From: Streptomyces globosus
Lineage (GTDB): Bacteria > Actinomycetota > Actinomycetes > Streptomycetales > Streptomycetaceae
Reading direction: 5' to 3'
Length of the DNA: 64,000 nucleotides
Assembly: GCF_003325375.1 (NCBI RefSeq)
Contig: NZ_CP030862.1
Span: 5,895,501 to 5,959,500 of the forward strand
The position numbers and the translations under genes are program-made. The notes beneath the pieces were generated by a model. It made no database searches. It was not told the origin of the DNA and worked only from the letters and a program-made list of their open reading frames with translations. Shown piece by piece: positions 33,351-41,225 of the stretch. Numbering within the stretch: position 1 is the stretch's first letter; the number at the start of each line of letters is the position of its first letter.

Positions 33351-34912
33351 ACACCCTCGCCCGCCTGGAGGCGGTCCGCGCGGGCCGGGCCCGCCCGCTG
33401 GCGACCGTCCGCCACCGGCACCTGTCCGAGCGCCCGCTCGTCCTCGTCCCGCTGACCACCGCGGGCGAGGCCGGCGCGCCCCTCGGCGCGCTCGTCGGCA
33501 CCGACCGGGCCGCGCCCCGGCTGCTGGTCGTGCCCCAGCCCCGCGACCGCGACCTGCGCTGGTCCTTCCTCGCCGACCTCGCCGACGAGGTCCTGCCGTA
33601 CGTCGAGTCGTACGCGGACGCCGTCGAGGAGGTGGAGCGCACCGAGACCGACCCGGAGACCGGCGTGCGCGGCAAGGTCTCCGCCGAGCTGTGCCTGGAC
33701 GCGCCGCAGCTGGTCGTCCCCAGCCGGGCCGGCGTCGAGTACGTCCGCCTGCTGGGCCGGTCCATGCGGTTCCGCCGCACCGCCGAGGAGGACCCCGACA
33801 ACCCGTACCCGGCGCCCGCCCGGGTCCCGCTGCTGGGCCGCTGGCTCACCCACCTCGGCGAGCGCGCCCGCGTCCCCGGCTCCTCCATGCTGCTCGCCGC
33901 GACGGAGGTGCTCGCCCGGCACTGGGCCACCGGCCAGAGCAACCTGGAGGACCAGCACCTGGGCGCCCTGCTCGCCTGGATCGACCCCCCGGAGGGCGAG
34001 TCCGGCGCCGCGGCCGCGCTCCGCGCCGAGTCCGGCCGCGACCGGCAGGGCCGCCTCCTGGTCCCGCCCGCCGGGCCCGCCACCGACCCGGCCTTCGACA
34101 ACAGGCTGCTCGCCCCCGCCATGGCCCGGTACGACGCCGCCCGCGCCTCCGGCCGCCCGGCGCAGGCCGCCCGCGCCGCGGAGGAGGTCCGCGAGCTGGT
34201 CGCCGGGCAGATGCGCCCCACCTGGGACGCGGTGTGGCGGGCCCTGGACCTGCTGCACGGCCTGCCGCCCGCCGAGCGCGCCGAGGAGCGGTGGGTCCGC
34301 GACCGCTGGTCCTACACCGGCCACCGGGACCGGGTCCGGGCGGGCGAACCGCCGCAGCCGCGCCGCGACGACGCCGTCACCGCGGCGCAGAAGCTCGCCA
34401 CACGGGAGACGGAGCAGGTGCGCCTCGACGCCCAGGAGGCCCTGGACGACCCGCTGGTCATGGCCGGCCGGCGGCTCGCCGGCGAGGCCTTCGCGGGCGA
34501 GGTCACCGAGGTCGTCATGGAGTGGACCGACTCCAGGCGGCCGAGCCCCCGCCCCCTGGTGACGGTGCTCACCGAGGACCGGCCGCAGCTCGCGGAGGAG
34601 GGCGGCCAGAAGGTGTACCGCTCGCTGGACGGGCGACCGCAGAGCGCGCAGTTCGTCCGCCGCGAGGAGGACGGCCGCCTGGTGCTGCGGCTGCTGGACA
34701 AGATGGGCCGCGGCCGCGAGCCGGAGCCCGGCTCGGTCCCGGAGAAGGGCGACCGGGTCTGCTGGACGCTGTTCGAGCACGACGCTCGGGGCGGCCCGAA
34801 GCTGCCCGACCCGGAGCAGACCCCGTGGACGCACGGCGGACCGCCCGGATCCGCGGCGGCCGAGGCCGCCGCCTGGCTGCCCGACGCCGTGACCGACGAG
34901 GACCTCCTGTGA
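33338..34912 (+). CDS. Unrecognised protein between nuclease and helicase
   Basis: The 524-residue soluble protein matches no family I know. The N-terminal half contains LRWSFLADLADEVLPYVESY and an acidic region. The middle (about 215-370) is helical and Ala/Arg-rich. From about residue 385 a beta-rich stretch begins FAGEVTEVVMEW, continues LVTVLTEDRPQL and ends KGDRVCWTLFEH. This pattern could be a small barrel like the one in UPF1/Dna2 helicases. It starts at ATG 33338 inside the nuclease gene and its stop overlaps the helicase start, so all three proteins are made in coupled fashion. That coupling suggests one complex. Confidence 0.75.
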   Translation: MPLLNTLARLEAVRAGRARPLATVRHRHLSERPLVLVPLTTAGEAGAPLGALVGTDRAAPRLLVVPQPRDRDLRWSFLADLADEVLPYVESYADAVEEVERTETDPETGVRGKVSAELCLDAPQLVVPSRAGVEYVRLLGRSMRFRRTAEEDPDNPYPAPARVPLLGRWLTHLGERARVPGSSMLLAATEVLARHWATGQSNLEDQHLGALLAWIDPPEGESGAAAALRAESGRDRQGRLLVPPAGPATDPAFDNRLLAPAMARYDAARASGRPAQAARAAEEVRELVAGQMRPTWDAVWRALDLLHGLPPAERAEERWVRDRWSYTGHRDRVRAGEPPQPRRDDAVTAAQKLATRETEQVRLDAQEALDDPLVMAGRRLAGEAFAGEVTEVVMEWTDSRRPSPRPLVTVLTEDRPQLAEEGGQKVYRSLDGRPQSAQFVRREEDGRLVLRLLDKMGRGREPEPGSVPEKGDRVCWTLFEHDARGGPKLPDPEQTPWTHGGPPGSAAAEAAAWLPDAVTDEDLL

Positions 34913-36300
34913 CCGCGAGCCCGATCCCCCGGCCCGGCCCCGACCCCGACCCTGCGCCCGACGCCGTGCCCGCCGCCTCCGACCCGGGCGCGGCCGCCGC
35001 CGCGGCGACCGCCGCGATCCTGCACGACACGCTGCACGGACCGGAGCGCGGCGTCGTCGTGGACTCCCCGCCCGGGGCCGGCAAGTCCACCCTCGTGGTC
35101 CGCGCCGCGCGCGAGCTCGCCGCGGCCGGCCGCCGCCTGATGATCGTCGCGCAGACGAACGCGCAGGTCGACGACCTGGTGCTGCGGCTCGCCGACAAGG
35201 ACCCGGAGCTGCGGGTGGGCCGCCTGCACAGCAGCGACGCCGACGCCTACGACCCGGCGCTGCGCGACCTGCCGTCGGTCACCCTGTCGGCGAAGCCGGG
35301 CGACCTGGCAGAGCTGCCGGTCACCATCTCGACGGCGGCGAAGTGGGCGTACGTGAAGAACACCGAGCCCTGGGAGCACGCCATCGTCGACGAGGCCTAC
35401 CAGATGCGCTCGGACGCACTGCTGGCCGTGGCCGGGCTGTTCGAGCGGGCCCTGTTCGTCGGCGACCCCGGACAGCTGGACCCGTTCAGCGTGGTCGGCG
35501 CCGAGCAGTGGGCGGGCCTGTCGTACGACCCCTCGGCCTCGGCGGTCAGCACGCTGCTGGCGCACAACCCGCAGCTGCCGCAGCACCGGCTGCCCGTGTC
35601 CTGGCGGCTCCCGGCAAGCGCCGCACCGCTGGTCTCGCGCGCCTTCTACCCGTACTCGCAGTTCCGCAGCGGCACCGGCCCGGGCGAGCGGAGGCTCTCG
35701 TACGGGGTCCCCTCCGACGGCTCCGGACCGGACCGGGTGCTGGACGAGGCCGCCGAGGCCGGCTGGGGCCTGCTGGAGCTGCCCGCCCGGCACACCCCGC
35801 GCACGGACCCGGAGGCGGTCCGGGCGGTGGCCCTGGTGGTCCGCCGCGCCCTGGACCGCGGAGCGGTCGCCCACGACGAGCACTCCCCCGACCCGGCCCC
35901 GCTCACCGCCGACCGGATCGCGGTGGGCACGGCGCACCGGGACCAGGCGGCCGCGGTGCGCGCCGCGCTGGCGGGGCTCGGAGTGGCAGGGGTGACGGTG
36001 GACACCGCGAACCGGCTCCAGGGCCGCGAGTACGACCTGACGGTCGTGCTGCACCCGCTGTCGGGGCGCCCCGACGCGACGGCCTTCCACCTGGAGACGG
36101 GCCGCCTGTGCGTGCTGGCCTCCCGGCACCGGCACGCCTGCGTGGTGGTGGCGCGGGCGGGCATCGCGGAACTGCTGGACGAGCACCCGTCGGCGGAACC
36201 GGTCCAGCTGGGCGTGACGGTGAAGTTCCCGGACGGCTGGGAGGCCAACCATGCGGTTCTGGCACACCTGGCCGAGCACCGCGTGGCCTGGCGGCCCTGA
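34909..36300 (+). CDS. SF1 helicase (UPF1/Dna2-like AAA)
   Basis: The 463-residue protein has Walker A SPPGAGKST (residues 53-61), Walker B/motif II HAIVDEAYQM (Asp161-Glu162), motif III FVGDPGQLDPF, and a motif IV-like SWRLPASAAPLVSRAFYPY. Motif V is VDTANRLQGREYDLTVV and motif VI is VLASRHRHACVVVA. Motifs and order are those of SF1B helicases of the UPF1-like group. A Pro/Ala-rich tail of about 30 residues starts the protein. It begins at GTG 34909 in a GTGA overlap. The 3' end is repeated downstream (36369-36443). No accessory 1B barrel is visible inside it, which fits the idea that the neighbour supplies one. Confidence 0.85.
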   Translation: MTASPIPRPGPDPDPAPDAVPAASDPGAAAAAATAAILHDTLHGPERGVVVDSPPGAGKSTLVVRAARELAAAGRRLMIVAQTNAQVDDLVLRLADKDPELRVGRLHSSDADAYDPALRDLPSVTLSAKPGDLAELPVTISTAAKWAYVKNTEPWEHAIVDEAYQMRSDALLAVAGLFERALFVGDPGQLDPFSVVGAEQWAGLSYDPSASAVSTLLAHNPQLPQHRLPVSWRLPASAAPLVSRAFYPYSQFRSGTGPGERRLSYGVPSDGSGPDRVLDEAAEAGWGLLELPARHTPRTDPEAVRAVALVVRRALDRGAVAHDEHSPDPAPLTADRIAVGTAHRDQAAAVRAALAGLGVAGVTVDTANRLQGREYDLTVVLHPLSGRPDATAFHLETGRLCVLASRHRHACVVVARAGIAELLDEHPSAEPVQLGVTVKFPDGWEANHAVLAHLAEHRVAWRP

Positions 36301-36303
36301 CCG
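36229..36303 (+). repeat. 75-bp direct repeat, copy 1 (end of helicase gene)
   Basis: This copy encodes the last 23 residues of the helicase (from PDGWEANHAVLAHLAEHR) and its TGA. Copy 2 begins 140 bases downstream. They differ at only three positions (36284, 36294, 36298). Confidence 0.95.
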
Positions 36304-36368
36304 CCGCCCCGCCGCCCCTGCGCCGGACGGAGTCCGGCACGCCGCCGGAGGCGGCCGCCGAAAGCAGT

Positions 36369-36443
36369 CCGGACGGCTGGGAGGCCAACCATGCGGTTCT
36401 GGCACACCTGGCCGAGCACCGCGCGGCCTGGCGACCCCGACCG
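36369..36443 (+). repeat. 75-bp direct repeat, copy 2
   Basis: This copy is 96 percent identical to 36229-36303. The stop codon has become CGA. Because the offset is 140 bases, this copy lies in another frame, which is open into the gene starting at 36534. Confidence 0.95.
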
Positions 36444-36533
36444 GGCAGGGGGCGGCCCTCTTGCGCGGGCGTTGGACAATGGAGGGTGGCCCGGCGCCCG
36501 GCCCGGTCCCGTACGCGCAGCAGGAGGAGACGC

Positions 36534-36881
36534 ATGGCAGAGCCCGAGCGGACCGAGCGGAAGCTGCGGCCCGCGCCGCTGCTCTTCGAGCCGTCCGAGG
36601 CCGTCGCGGACCCGGAGCACTTCTTCGACCTGGAGTCGATCGAGGACCCGCGGGAGCTGCTGGCCCGGGCCACCGAGCTGACGCTGGCGTTCCGGGCGGC
36701 GGCGGAGCGGGCCATGGAGTTCCAGGCGGTCGCGGCGGCCCAGCTGGCCGATCCGCGGCGGTTCGACCGGCTGGACCCGGCGCTGATCGCGTCCGAGGCG
36801 GAGTGGACCGAGGACTACGCCCTGAAGATGATCGAGTTCGGGGAGACCCTCCAGCGGGGCGGCGGCCCCGGCCGCGGATAG
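36534..36881 (+). CDS. Small conserved acidic protein
   Basis: The 115-residue helical, charged protein (PEHFFDLESIEDPRELLARA; LDPALIASEAEWTEDYALKM) has no membrane segment. I do not recognise a function. CAGGAGGAG lies just upstream of ATG 36534. An in-frame GTG at 36486, directly after GGACAATGGAGG, could start a longer form with an Arg-rich N-terminus. The helicase gene ends 233 bases earlier on the same strand. Confidence 0.75.
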   Translation: MAEPERTERKLRPAPLLFEPSEAVADPEHFFDLESIEDPRELLARATELTLAFRAAAERAMEFQAVAAAQLADPRRFDRLDPALIASEAEWTEDYALKMIEFGETLQRGGGPGRG

Positions 36882-37027
36882 CCGGACGGGCGGGCGCGGC
36901 GGCCGGCCGCGCAGGGGGGACGGTCCGGTGGCATATGCGGGGCGCAAGATAGCGCAGCCGATGCCGCCGTGTCCCGGTTTTCCGTAACTCCTGGAAACCG
37001 CTCCGCCACCGACGGTAGATCATTGCC

Positions 37028-37585
37028 ATGACGACGCTGACGACGGCCTCCGCTTCCGCCTGTCCCGACCGGGACTCCCGTACGGCCACCCAGGTCACGG
37101 CGCAGGGCGCCGCCTGGCTCGCCTCGGCATCGGCCCGGCCGGAGGACACCCTGGAGGCGTGGCAGGCCCGGCCCTGGGCGCCCGCGGTGCTGCCCTGCGG
37201 CACCTCCTTCGACGTCGTCAACGTCCCGTCGGTCCTCGGCCGCCGCATGCTGGACCTGCTGTGGTCGGAGGGGCCGGGCAGCGGGCCCGTCGCCGTGCAC
37301 CGGGGGCGGGTGCTGCTGTTCGCCGCCACGGGGACCGCGCACCGGCTGCCGGCGCTGCTGGCCTGGGAGGAGTGGGGGAACCCGGTACCGGCGCCGCTGT
37401 GCCACGGCCTCGGCGACGCGGTGGGCGTGCCCCCGCTGGACGCGGCGCCCGGCCCGTCGCGCTGGCTCGTCGCCCCCGACACACGCCGCCCGTGGCTGCC
37501 GGGGCCGGAGGCGCTGCTGTGGGCGTACGTGCGCGCGGCCCGAGCTGCGGATATCGATTTTTCCTTCCGGGCCTCCTCCTGCTAA
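37028..37585 (+). CDS. Prim-pol-like (bifunctional DNA primase/polymerase N-terminal) small protein
   Basis: The 185-residue protein contains LPCGTSFDVVNVPSVLGRRML and the pattern GPVAVHRGRVLLFAATGTAH. In Streptomyces, proteins of this kind are commonly annotated as prim-pol N-terminal-domain proteins, as I recall. The full catalytic acidic triad is not evident, so it may be a degenerate, non-catalytic version. It starts at ATG 37028. TAGATC lies 8 bases before the start and could be a -10 of a near-leaderless promoter. The stop is 18 bases from tRNA-Lys. Confidence 0.65.
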   Translation: MTTLTTASASACPDRDSRTATQVTAQGAAWLASASARPEDTLEAWQARPWAPAVLPCGTSFDVVNVPSVLGRRMLDLLWSEGPGSGPVAVHRGRVLLFAATGTAHRLPALLAWEEWGNPVPAPLCHGLGDAVGVPPLDAAPGPSRWLVAPDTRRPWLPGPEALLWAYVRAARAADIDFSFRASSC

Positions 37586-37603
37586 TGTCTTCCTCGTCAG
37601 CAA

Positions 37604-37677
37604 GCGCCGCTAGCTCAGTTGGTTAGAGCAGCTGACTCTTAATCAGCGGGTCCGGGGTTCGAGTCCCTGGCGGCGCA
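37604..37677 (+). tRNA. tRNA-Lys (CTT), copy 1
   Basis: A 74-nt cloverleaf has acceptor GCGCCGC/GCGGCGC, D-arm AGCTCAGTTGGTTAGAGC and anticodon stem GCTGA/TCAGC. Loop CTCTTAA gives anticodon CTT; the T-arm is GGGGTTCGAGTCCCT. CCA is not encoded. The same 74-nt gene occurs at 47612-47685 (minus) and 53560-53633. Confidence 0.97.
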
Positions 37678-37687
37678 CAGACGGAGG

Positions 37688-37715
37688 AAGGCCCCCCACG
37701 CGAGTGGGGGGCCTT
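37688..37715. terminator. Terminator after tRNA-Lys copy 1
   Basis: A 12-bp perfect stem AAGGCCCCCCAC with a GCGA loop is followed by CTTCGTT. It also serves the convergent M6 protease gene. Confidence 0.88.
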
Positions 37716-37750
37716 CTTCGTTGTCCGGCCCCGGTCGGGCCCCGCCGGCC

Positions 37751-38986
37751 TCAGGTGGTGATCTTGACGGTGTAGGCGCCCGAGGCGGTCCGGTCGGCGA
37801 CCTCGATCCTGATCCGCTCGCCGGGCACGGTGAACGACTCGCCGACCTCCAGCGGCGCGTCCGCCAGCGGCGGGTACACCGAGCGGTCCCAGCAGGCCTC
37901 GGTGTCCGGGTGCCCGTCCAGGACCTCGATCGGCCCGCCGCCCGAGGGCGCCTCGTTGCGCACCCGGTAGACCAGGACGCCCTCCGTGCAGGTGTCCCCG
38001 TCGTTGCCGGCGGAGCCCCGCGCCTCGACGGCGACGGCGCTGCCGGGGCCCGTGCGGATCACGGCGAGCCGGGTGCCGCCGGAGGACCCGGGGGCCGGGG
38101 CGACCCCGACCGGCTGGAGGGTGTGCAGGGAGGAGCCGGACTGCACGCAGTCCACCTGCGAGGCGTCCAGCCAGCCGAGCTTCCACTTGTGCCAGGCGAA
38201 CAGGTCGGGGGACATCCCGAACTGGCTGCCCATGACGTCCCAGTCCCCGACGTGGGTGTCCCAGTCGCCCTTGCCGTCGCTCGGCCGGTGGTAGAGGTCG
38301 GGCAGGTCGAAGACGTGCCCCGTCTCGTGGGCGAGGACGTTGCGGTCCGGGGGGTGCCGCTCGAAGACGGTGACGATCCGCCGCAGGTCGGTGCCGTCGG
38401 CGCGGATCGGCCGGTCGAAGTTGACGACCTTGGTGGCGTCCGAGTCGACGCCCGGCGCGTCCGGGTCGGCGACGAAGTAGACGACGTCGTACCGCGAGAA
38501 GTCGATCTCCCGGTCGGCGGCCGTCACCGCGTCCCGCAGGTACGCGGCCCGGTCGGCGGGCGCCCAGTCGCGCTGTATCCCGTACGCCGTGGACGGCCTC
38601 GGCATGGGGATCCACCGCTCCTGCGGGTGCGCGACCAGGCGGAAGCGGCCGTAGGAGGCCCGGTCGAAGAAGTCGCTGGTGGCGGGGAAGTGGTCGGCGG
38701 CGAGCTCCTCCGGGGCCAGCCCGGGCCGGTGGTCGGGGAAGGACAGGAAGACCATGACCGCGTCCAGGCTGCGGACCGGACGCGGGTAGGCGCCGTTCCA
38801 GGTGTCGAGGCCGAGGGAGTGGTGGGCCGCCGTGCGGGCGAGGGCGCACGGTCCGGCGCCGGAGACGGCGGCGGCCGGCCCGGCGACGAGGGACATGGCG
38901 GCGAGCGCGGACAGGGAGGTGAGCGCCGCCGCCGCGCTGCGCAGGCGGGAGCGGTCCACTCCCCCGGGTGTCTGCTGTCGCCGCAC
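37751..38986 (-). CDS. Secreted M6-family metalloprotease
   Basis: The 411-residue protein has a Sec signal (hydrophobic residues 18-40, ending GPAAA). The zinc motif is His220-Glu221-x2-His224 in LAHETGHVFDLPDLY. A conserved DWDVMGSQFGMSPDLFAWHKWKL region is typical of immune-inhibitor-A-like M6 peptidases, and a C-terminal beta-rich domain ends YTVKITT. I chose GTG 38986 because GGAGG lies 5 bases upstream; the frame is open further upstream. It should degrade extracellular proteins. Four cysteines outside the signal suggest disulfides. Confidence 0.88.
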   Translation of the reverse strand: MRRQQTPGGVDRSRLRSAAAALTSLSALAAMSLVAGPAAAVSGAGPCALARTAAHHSLGLDTWNGAYPRPVRSLDAVMVFLSFPDHRPGLAPEELAADHFPATSDFFDRASYGRFRLVAHPQERWIPMPRPSTAYGIQRDWAPADRAAYLRDAVTAADREIDFSRYDVVYFVADPDAPGVDSDATKVVNFDRPIRADGTDLRRIVTVFERHPPDRNVLAHETGHVFDLPDLYHRPSDGKGDWDTHVGDWDVMGSQFGMSPDLFAWHKWKLGWLDASQVDCVQSGSSLHTLQPVGVAPAPGSSGGTRLAVIRTGPGSAVAVEARGSAGNDGDTCTEGVLVYRVRNEAPSGGGPIEVLDGHPDTEACWDRSVYPPLADAPLEVGESFTVPGERIRIEVADRTASGAYTVKITT

Positions 38987-39331
38987 ATCGACCTCCGGTG
39001 GTGAGTTTCGTACGCTCTCGTCCCACACTGAGTCGATTGTCTTACTAACGCCCTGTTCCGGTGCCCCACACGAGTGAGAGGCGTGGCAAGCCGGTGACCT
39101 ACGCGTTCACTCTCTTGCCTACGGAACGTCACGTTCGATCACGCGGGGCCGGAACCTGTAGCCAGTCGCTCACACCTGCACAGAAACGATCTCCCAGGGG
39201 CCGCCGACGGGCCGTCAGCACGCGGAAGCGGAGCCCCCCACACGGCGACGCCGCTGGATAGGGCCGTACGGCTGCCTCTATGATCGGCACACTTTCCTGC
39301 GCGGACACACACGAGCACTGCGGGAGCCACG
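38987..39331. other. Divergent intergenic region M6 protease - GGDEF/EAL gene
   Basis: These 345 bases are gene-free and moderately A+T-rich. I see a 13-bp perfect palindrome GAACGTCACGTTC (39124-39136) and a possible -10 TATGAT (39279-39284) about 50 bases before the GGDEF/EAL start. No good -35 was found. Confidence 0.5.
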
Positions 39332-41176
39332 GTGAGCGGCACCTCTGACGAAACCGGTTCGGCAGCCGACAGCATCCGATCGGCCATTACGGAGCGTCAC
39401 CCTTCAGTGCCTGTCATGTCCTCGGCGCCGGGGCGGGCCGAGTCCGAACAGCGCGACTACCGGGCAGCGTTCAACGCCGCGCACCTCGCGATGGCCGTCG
39501 TCGACCGCGGCGGGCAGGTCGTCGCCGCGAACCCGGCGCTGGCCTCCCTGCTGGGCGCGGAGCCGCACGCCCTGGTCCGCCGGCGCGCCGCCGACCTCGT
39601 CGACCTCGGCGCGGAGGCCCGTACCTGGCAGGCGTACCAGGAGGTGCTGCGCGGCCGGCAGGCCCGGCTGCGCTGCACGCGCCGCCTCAAGCACCCGGAC
39701 GGGCACTCGCTGTGGACGGAGGTCACCCTCGGCCCGGTGCCCGGCACCCGCGACGTCCTGCTGTCCGTCGCCGACATCAGCGACCGCCGCGACCTCCAGG
39801 CCCGGCTGCGGCACCTGCAGATGCACGACCCGGTGACGCGGCTGCCCAACCGGGCCCTGTTCTTCGAACGGCTCTCCGCTGCCCTGGAGTCCTCCTCGTA
39901 CGAGCACGGCGGCACCGGCCGGATCGGCCTGTGCTACCTGGACCTGGACGGCTTCAAGGCCGTCAACGACACCCTCGGGCACCGGGTCGGCGACCGGCTG
40001 CTGACGGCGGTCGCGGCCCGGCTCACGCAGTGCGCCGACCAGTCCGGGTACGGGCGGACCGGCGGGCACCTGGTGGCCCGGCTCGGCGGCGACGAGTTCG
40101 CACTGCTGGTGGAGGACTCGACCGGCACCGAGCAGCTCGCGGACCTGGCCCGCAGCGTCCTCGCCGCGATCCAGGAGCCGTTCGACCTGGCGGGGCAGCG
40201 GCTGTCGGTGTCGGCGTCGATCGGCGTCGTGGAGCGGGCCGCGGAGGGGACCTCGGCGACCGGGCTGATGCAGGCCGCGGACACGACGCTGTACTGGGCG
40301 AAGGCCGACGGCAAGGCCCGCTGGACCCTCTTCGACCCCGAGCGCAACGCCCACCGCATGACCCGGCAGGCCCTCAGCTCCACGCTCCGGCCCGCGGTGG
40401 AGCGCGGCGAGTTCGAGGTGGAGTACCAGCCGCTGGTGGACCTGGAGAGCGGCACGGTGCGCGGGGTGGAGGCGCTGGTGCGCTGGAACCACCCGCAGTT
40501 CGGCAACCTGACGCCGAATCGGTTCATCGGCATCGCCGAAGAGGACGGCTCGATCGTCCAGTTGGGCCGCTGGGTGCTGCGGACCGCCTGCCGGCAGGCG
40601 CGGCGCTGGCAGATCGAGCACCCCAGTGACAGCCCGGTCTTCGTGTCCGTGAACGTCGCCGTCCGGCAGGTCTGGGACTCGGACCTGGTGGGCGACGTCG
40701 CCGGGATCCTCGCCGAGACCGGGCTGGCGCCACAGCTGCTCCAGCTGGAGCTCACCGAGTCCGCGGTGATGGGCTCGGCCGGGCGGCCGCTGCAGGCGCT
40801 CCAGGCGCTCAGCGACATGGGCGTGCGGATCGCCATCGACGACTTCGGGACCGGGTACTCGAACCTGGCCTACCTGAGCCGGCTGCCGGTGTCGGTGCTG
40901 AAACTGGACGGGTCCTTCGTACGCGGCTTCCGCTACGAGGACGGGACACACCCGAACCCGGCGGACGAGACCATCGTCGAGGCCCTCGTCCAGCTCGCGC
41001 ACCGGCTGGGCCTCACGGTCACCGCGGAGTGCGTGGAGACCGCCGGGCAGGCGGCCCGGCTGCGGCGCGTCGGCTGCGACACCGGGCAGGGGTGGCTGTA
41101 CTCGCGGGCCGTCGCGCCCGAGCGGATCGCGGAGATGATCGGTACCCGCCCGGGCGCGGGCCGCGACCGCAACTGA
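39332..41176 (+). CDS. PAS-GGDEF-EAL cyclic-di-GMP protein
   Basis: The 614-residue protein has no membrane segment. A PAS domain (about residues 45-150, with AVVDRGGQVVAANPALASLL) is followed by a diguanylate cyclase domain with an intact active site RLGGDEFALLV and YLDLDGFKAVNDTLGH. The phosphodiesterase domain has intact EALVRWNHP, LELTESAVM and IDDFGTGYSNLAYL. Both activities therefore look possible; which dominates cannot be read. c-di-GMP controls BldD and thus development in Streptomyces. GTG 39332 has GGGAG upstream. Confidence 0.93.
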   Translation: MSGTSDETGSAADSIRSAITERHPSVPVMSSAPGRAESEQRDYRAAFNAAHLAMAVVDRGGQVVAANPALASLLGAEPHALVRRRAADLVDLGAEARTWQAYQEVLRGRQARLRCTRRLKHPDGHSLWTEVTLGPVPGTRDVLLSVADISDRRDLQARLRHLQMHDPVTRLPNRALFFERLSAALESSSYEHGGTGRIGLCYLDLDGFKAVNDTLGHRVGDRLLTAVAARLTQCADQSGYGRTGGHLVARLGGDEFALLVEDSTGTEQLADLARSVLAAIQEPFDLAGQRLSVSASIGVVERAAEGTSATGLMQAADTTLYWAKADGKARWTLFDPERNAHRMTRQALSSTLRPAVERGEFEVEYQPLVDLESGTVRGVEALVRWNHPQFGNLTPNRFIGIAEEDGSIVQLGRWVLRTACRQARRWQIEHPSDSPVFVSVNVAVRQVWDSDLVGDVAGILAETGLAPQLLQLELTESAVMGSAGRPLQALQALSDMGVRIAIDDFGTGYSNLAYLSRLPVSVLKLDGSFVRGFRYEDGTHPNPADETIVEALVQLAHRLGLTVTAECVETAGQAARLRRVGCDTGQGWLYSRAVAPERIAEMIGTRPGAGRDRN

Positions 41177-41225
41177 CGCGGGGGTGCGGGGGCGCAGGGC
41201 GGGCCCGGTTCCCCGGCCCGCCCGG

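Noticed and set aside
36486..36533. GTG 36486 as start of the small acidic protein
   Set aside because: It would add an Arg-rich 16-residue tail; a strong Shine-Dalgarno directly precedes ATG 36534, so the longer form is only mentioned as possible.
37604..37677. tRNA-Lys as an attachment site of an integrated element
   Set aside because: No integrase, excisionase or displaced tRNA end is nearby. The repeated sequences are complete tRNA genes with their own terminators.
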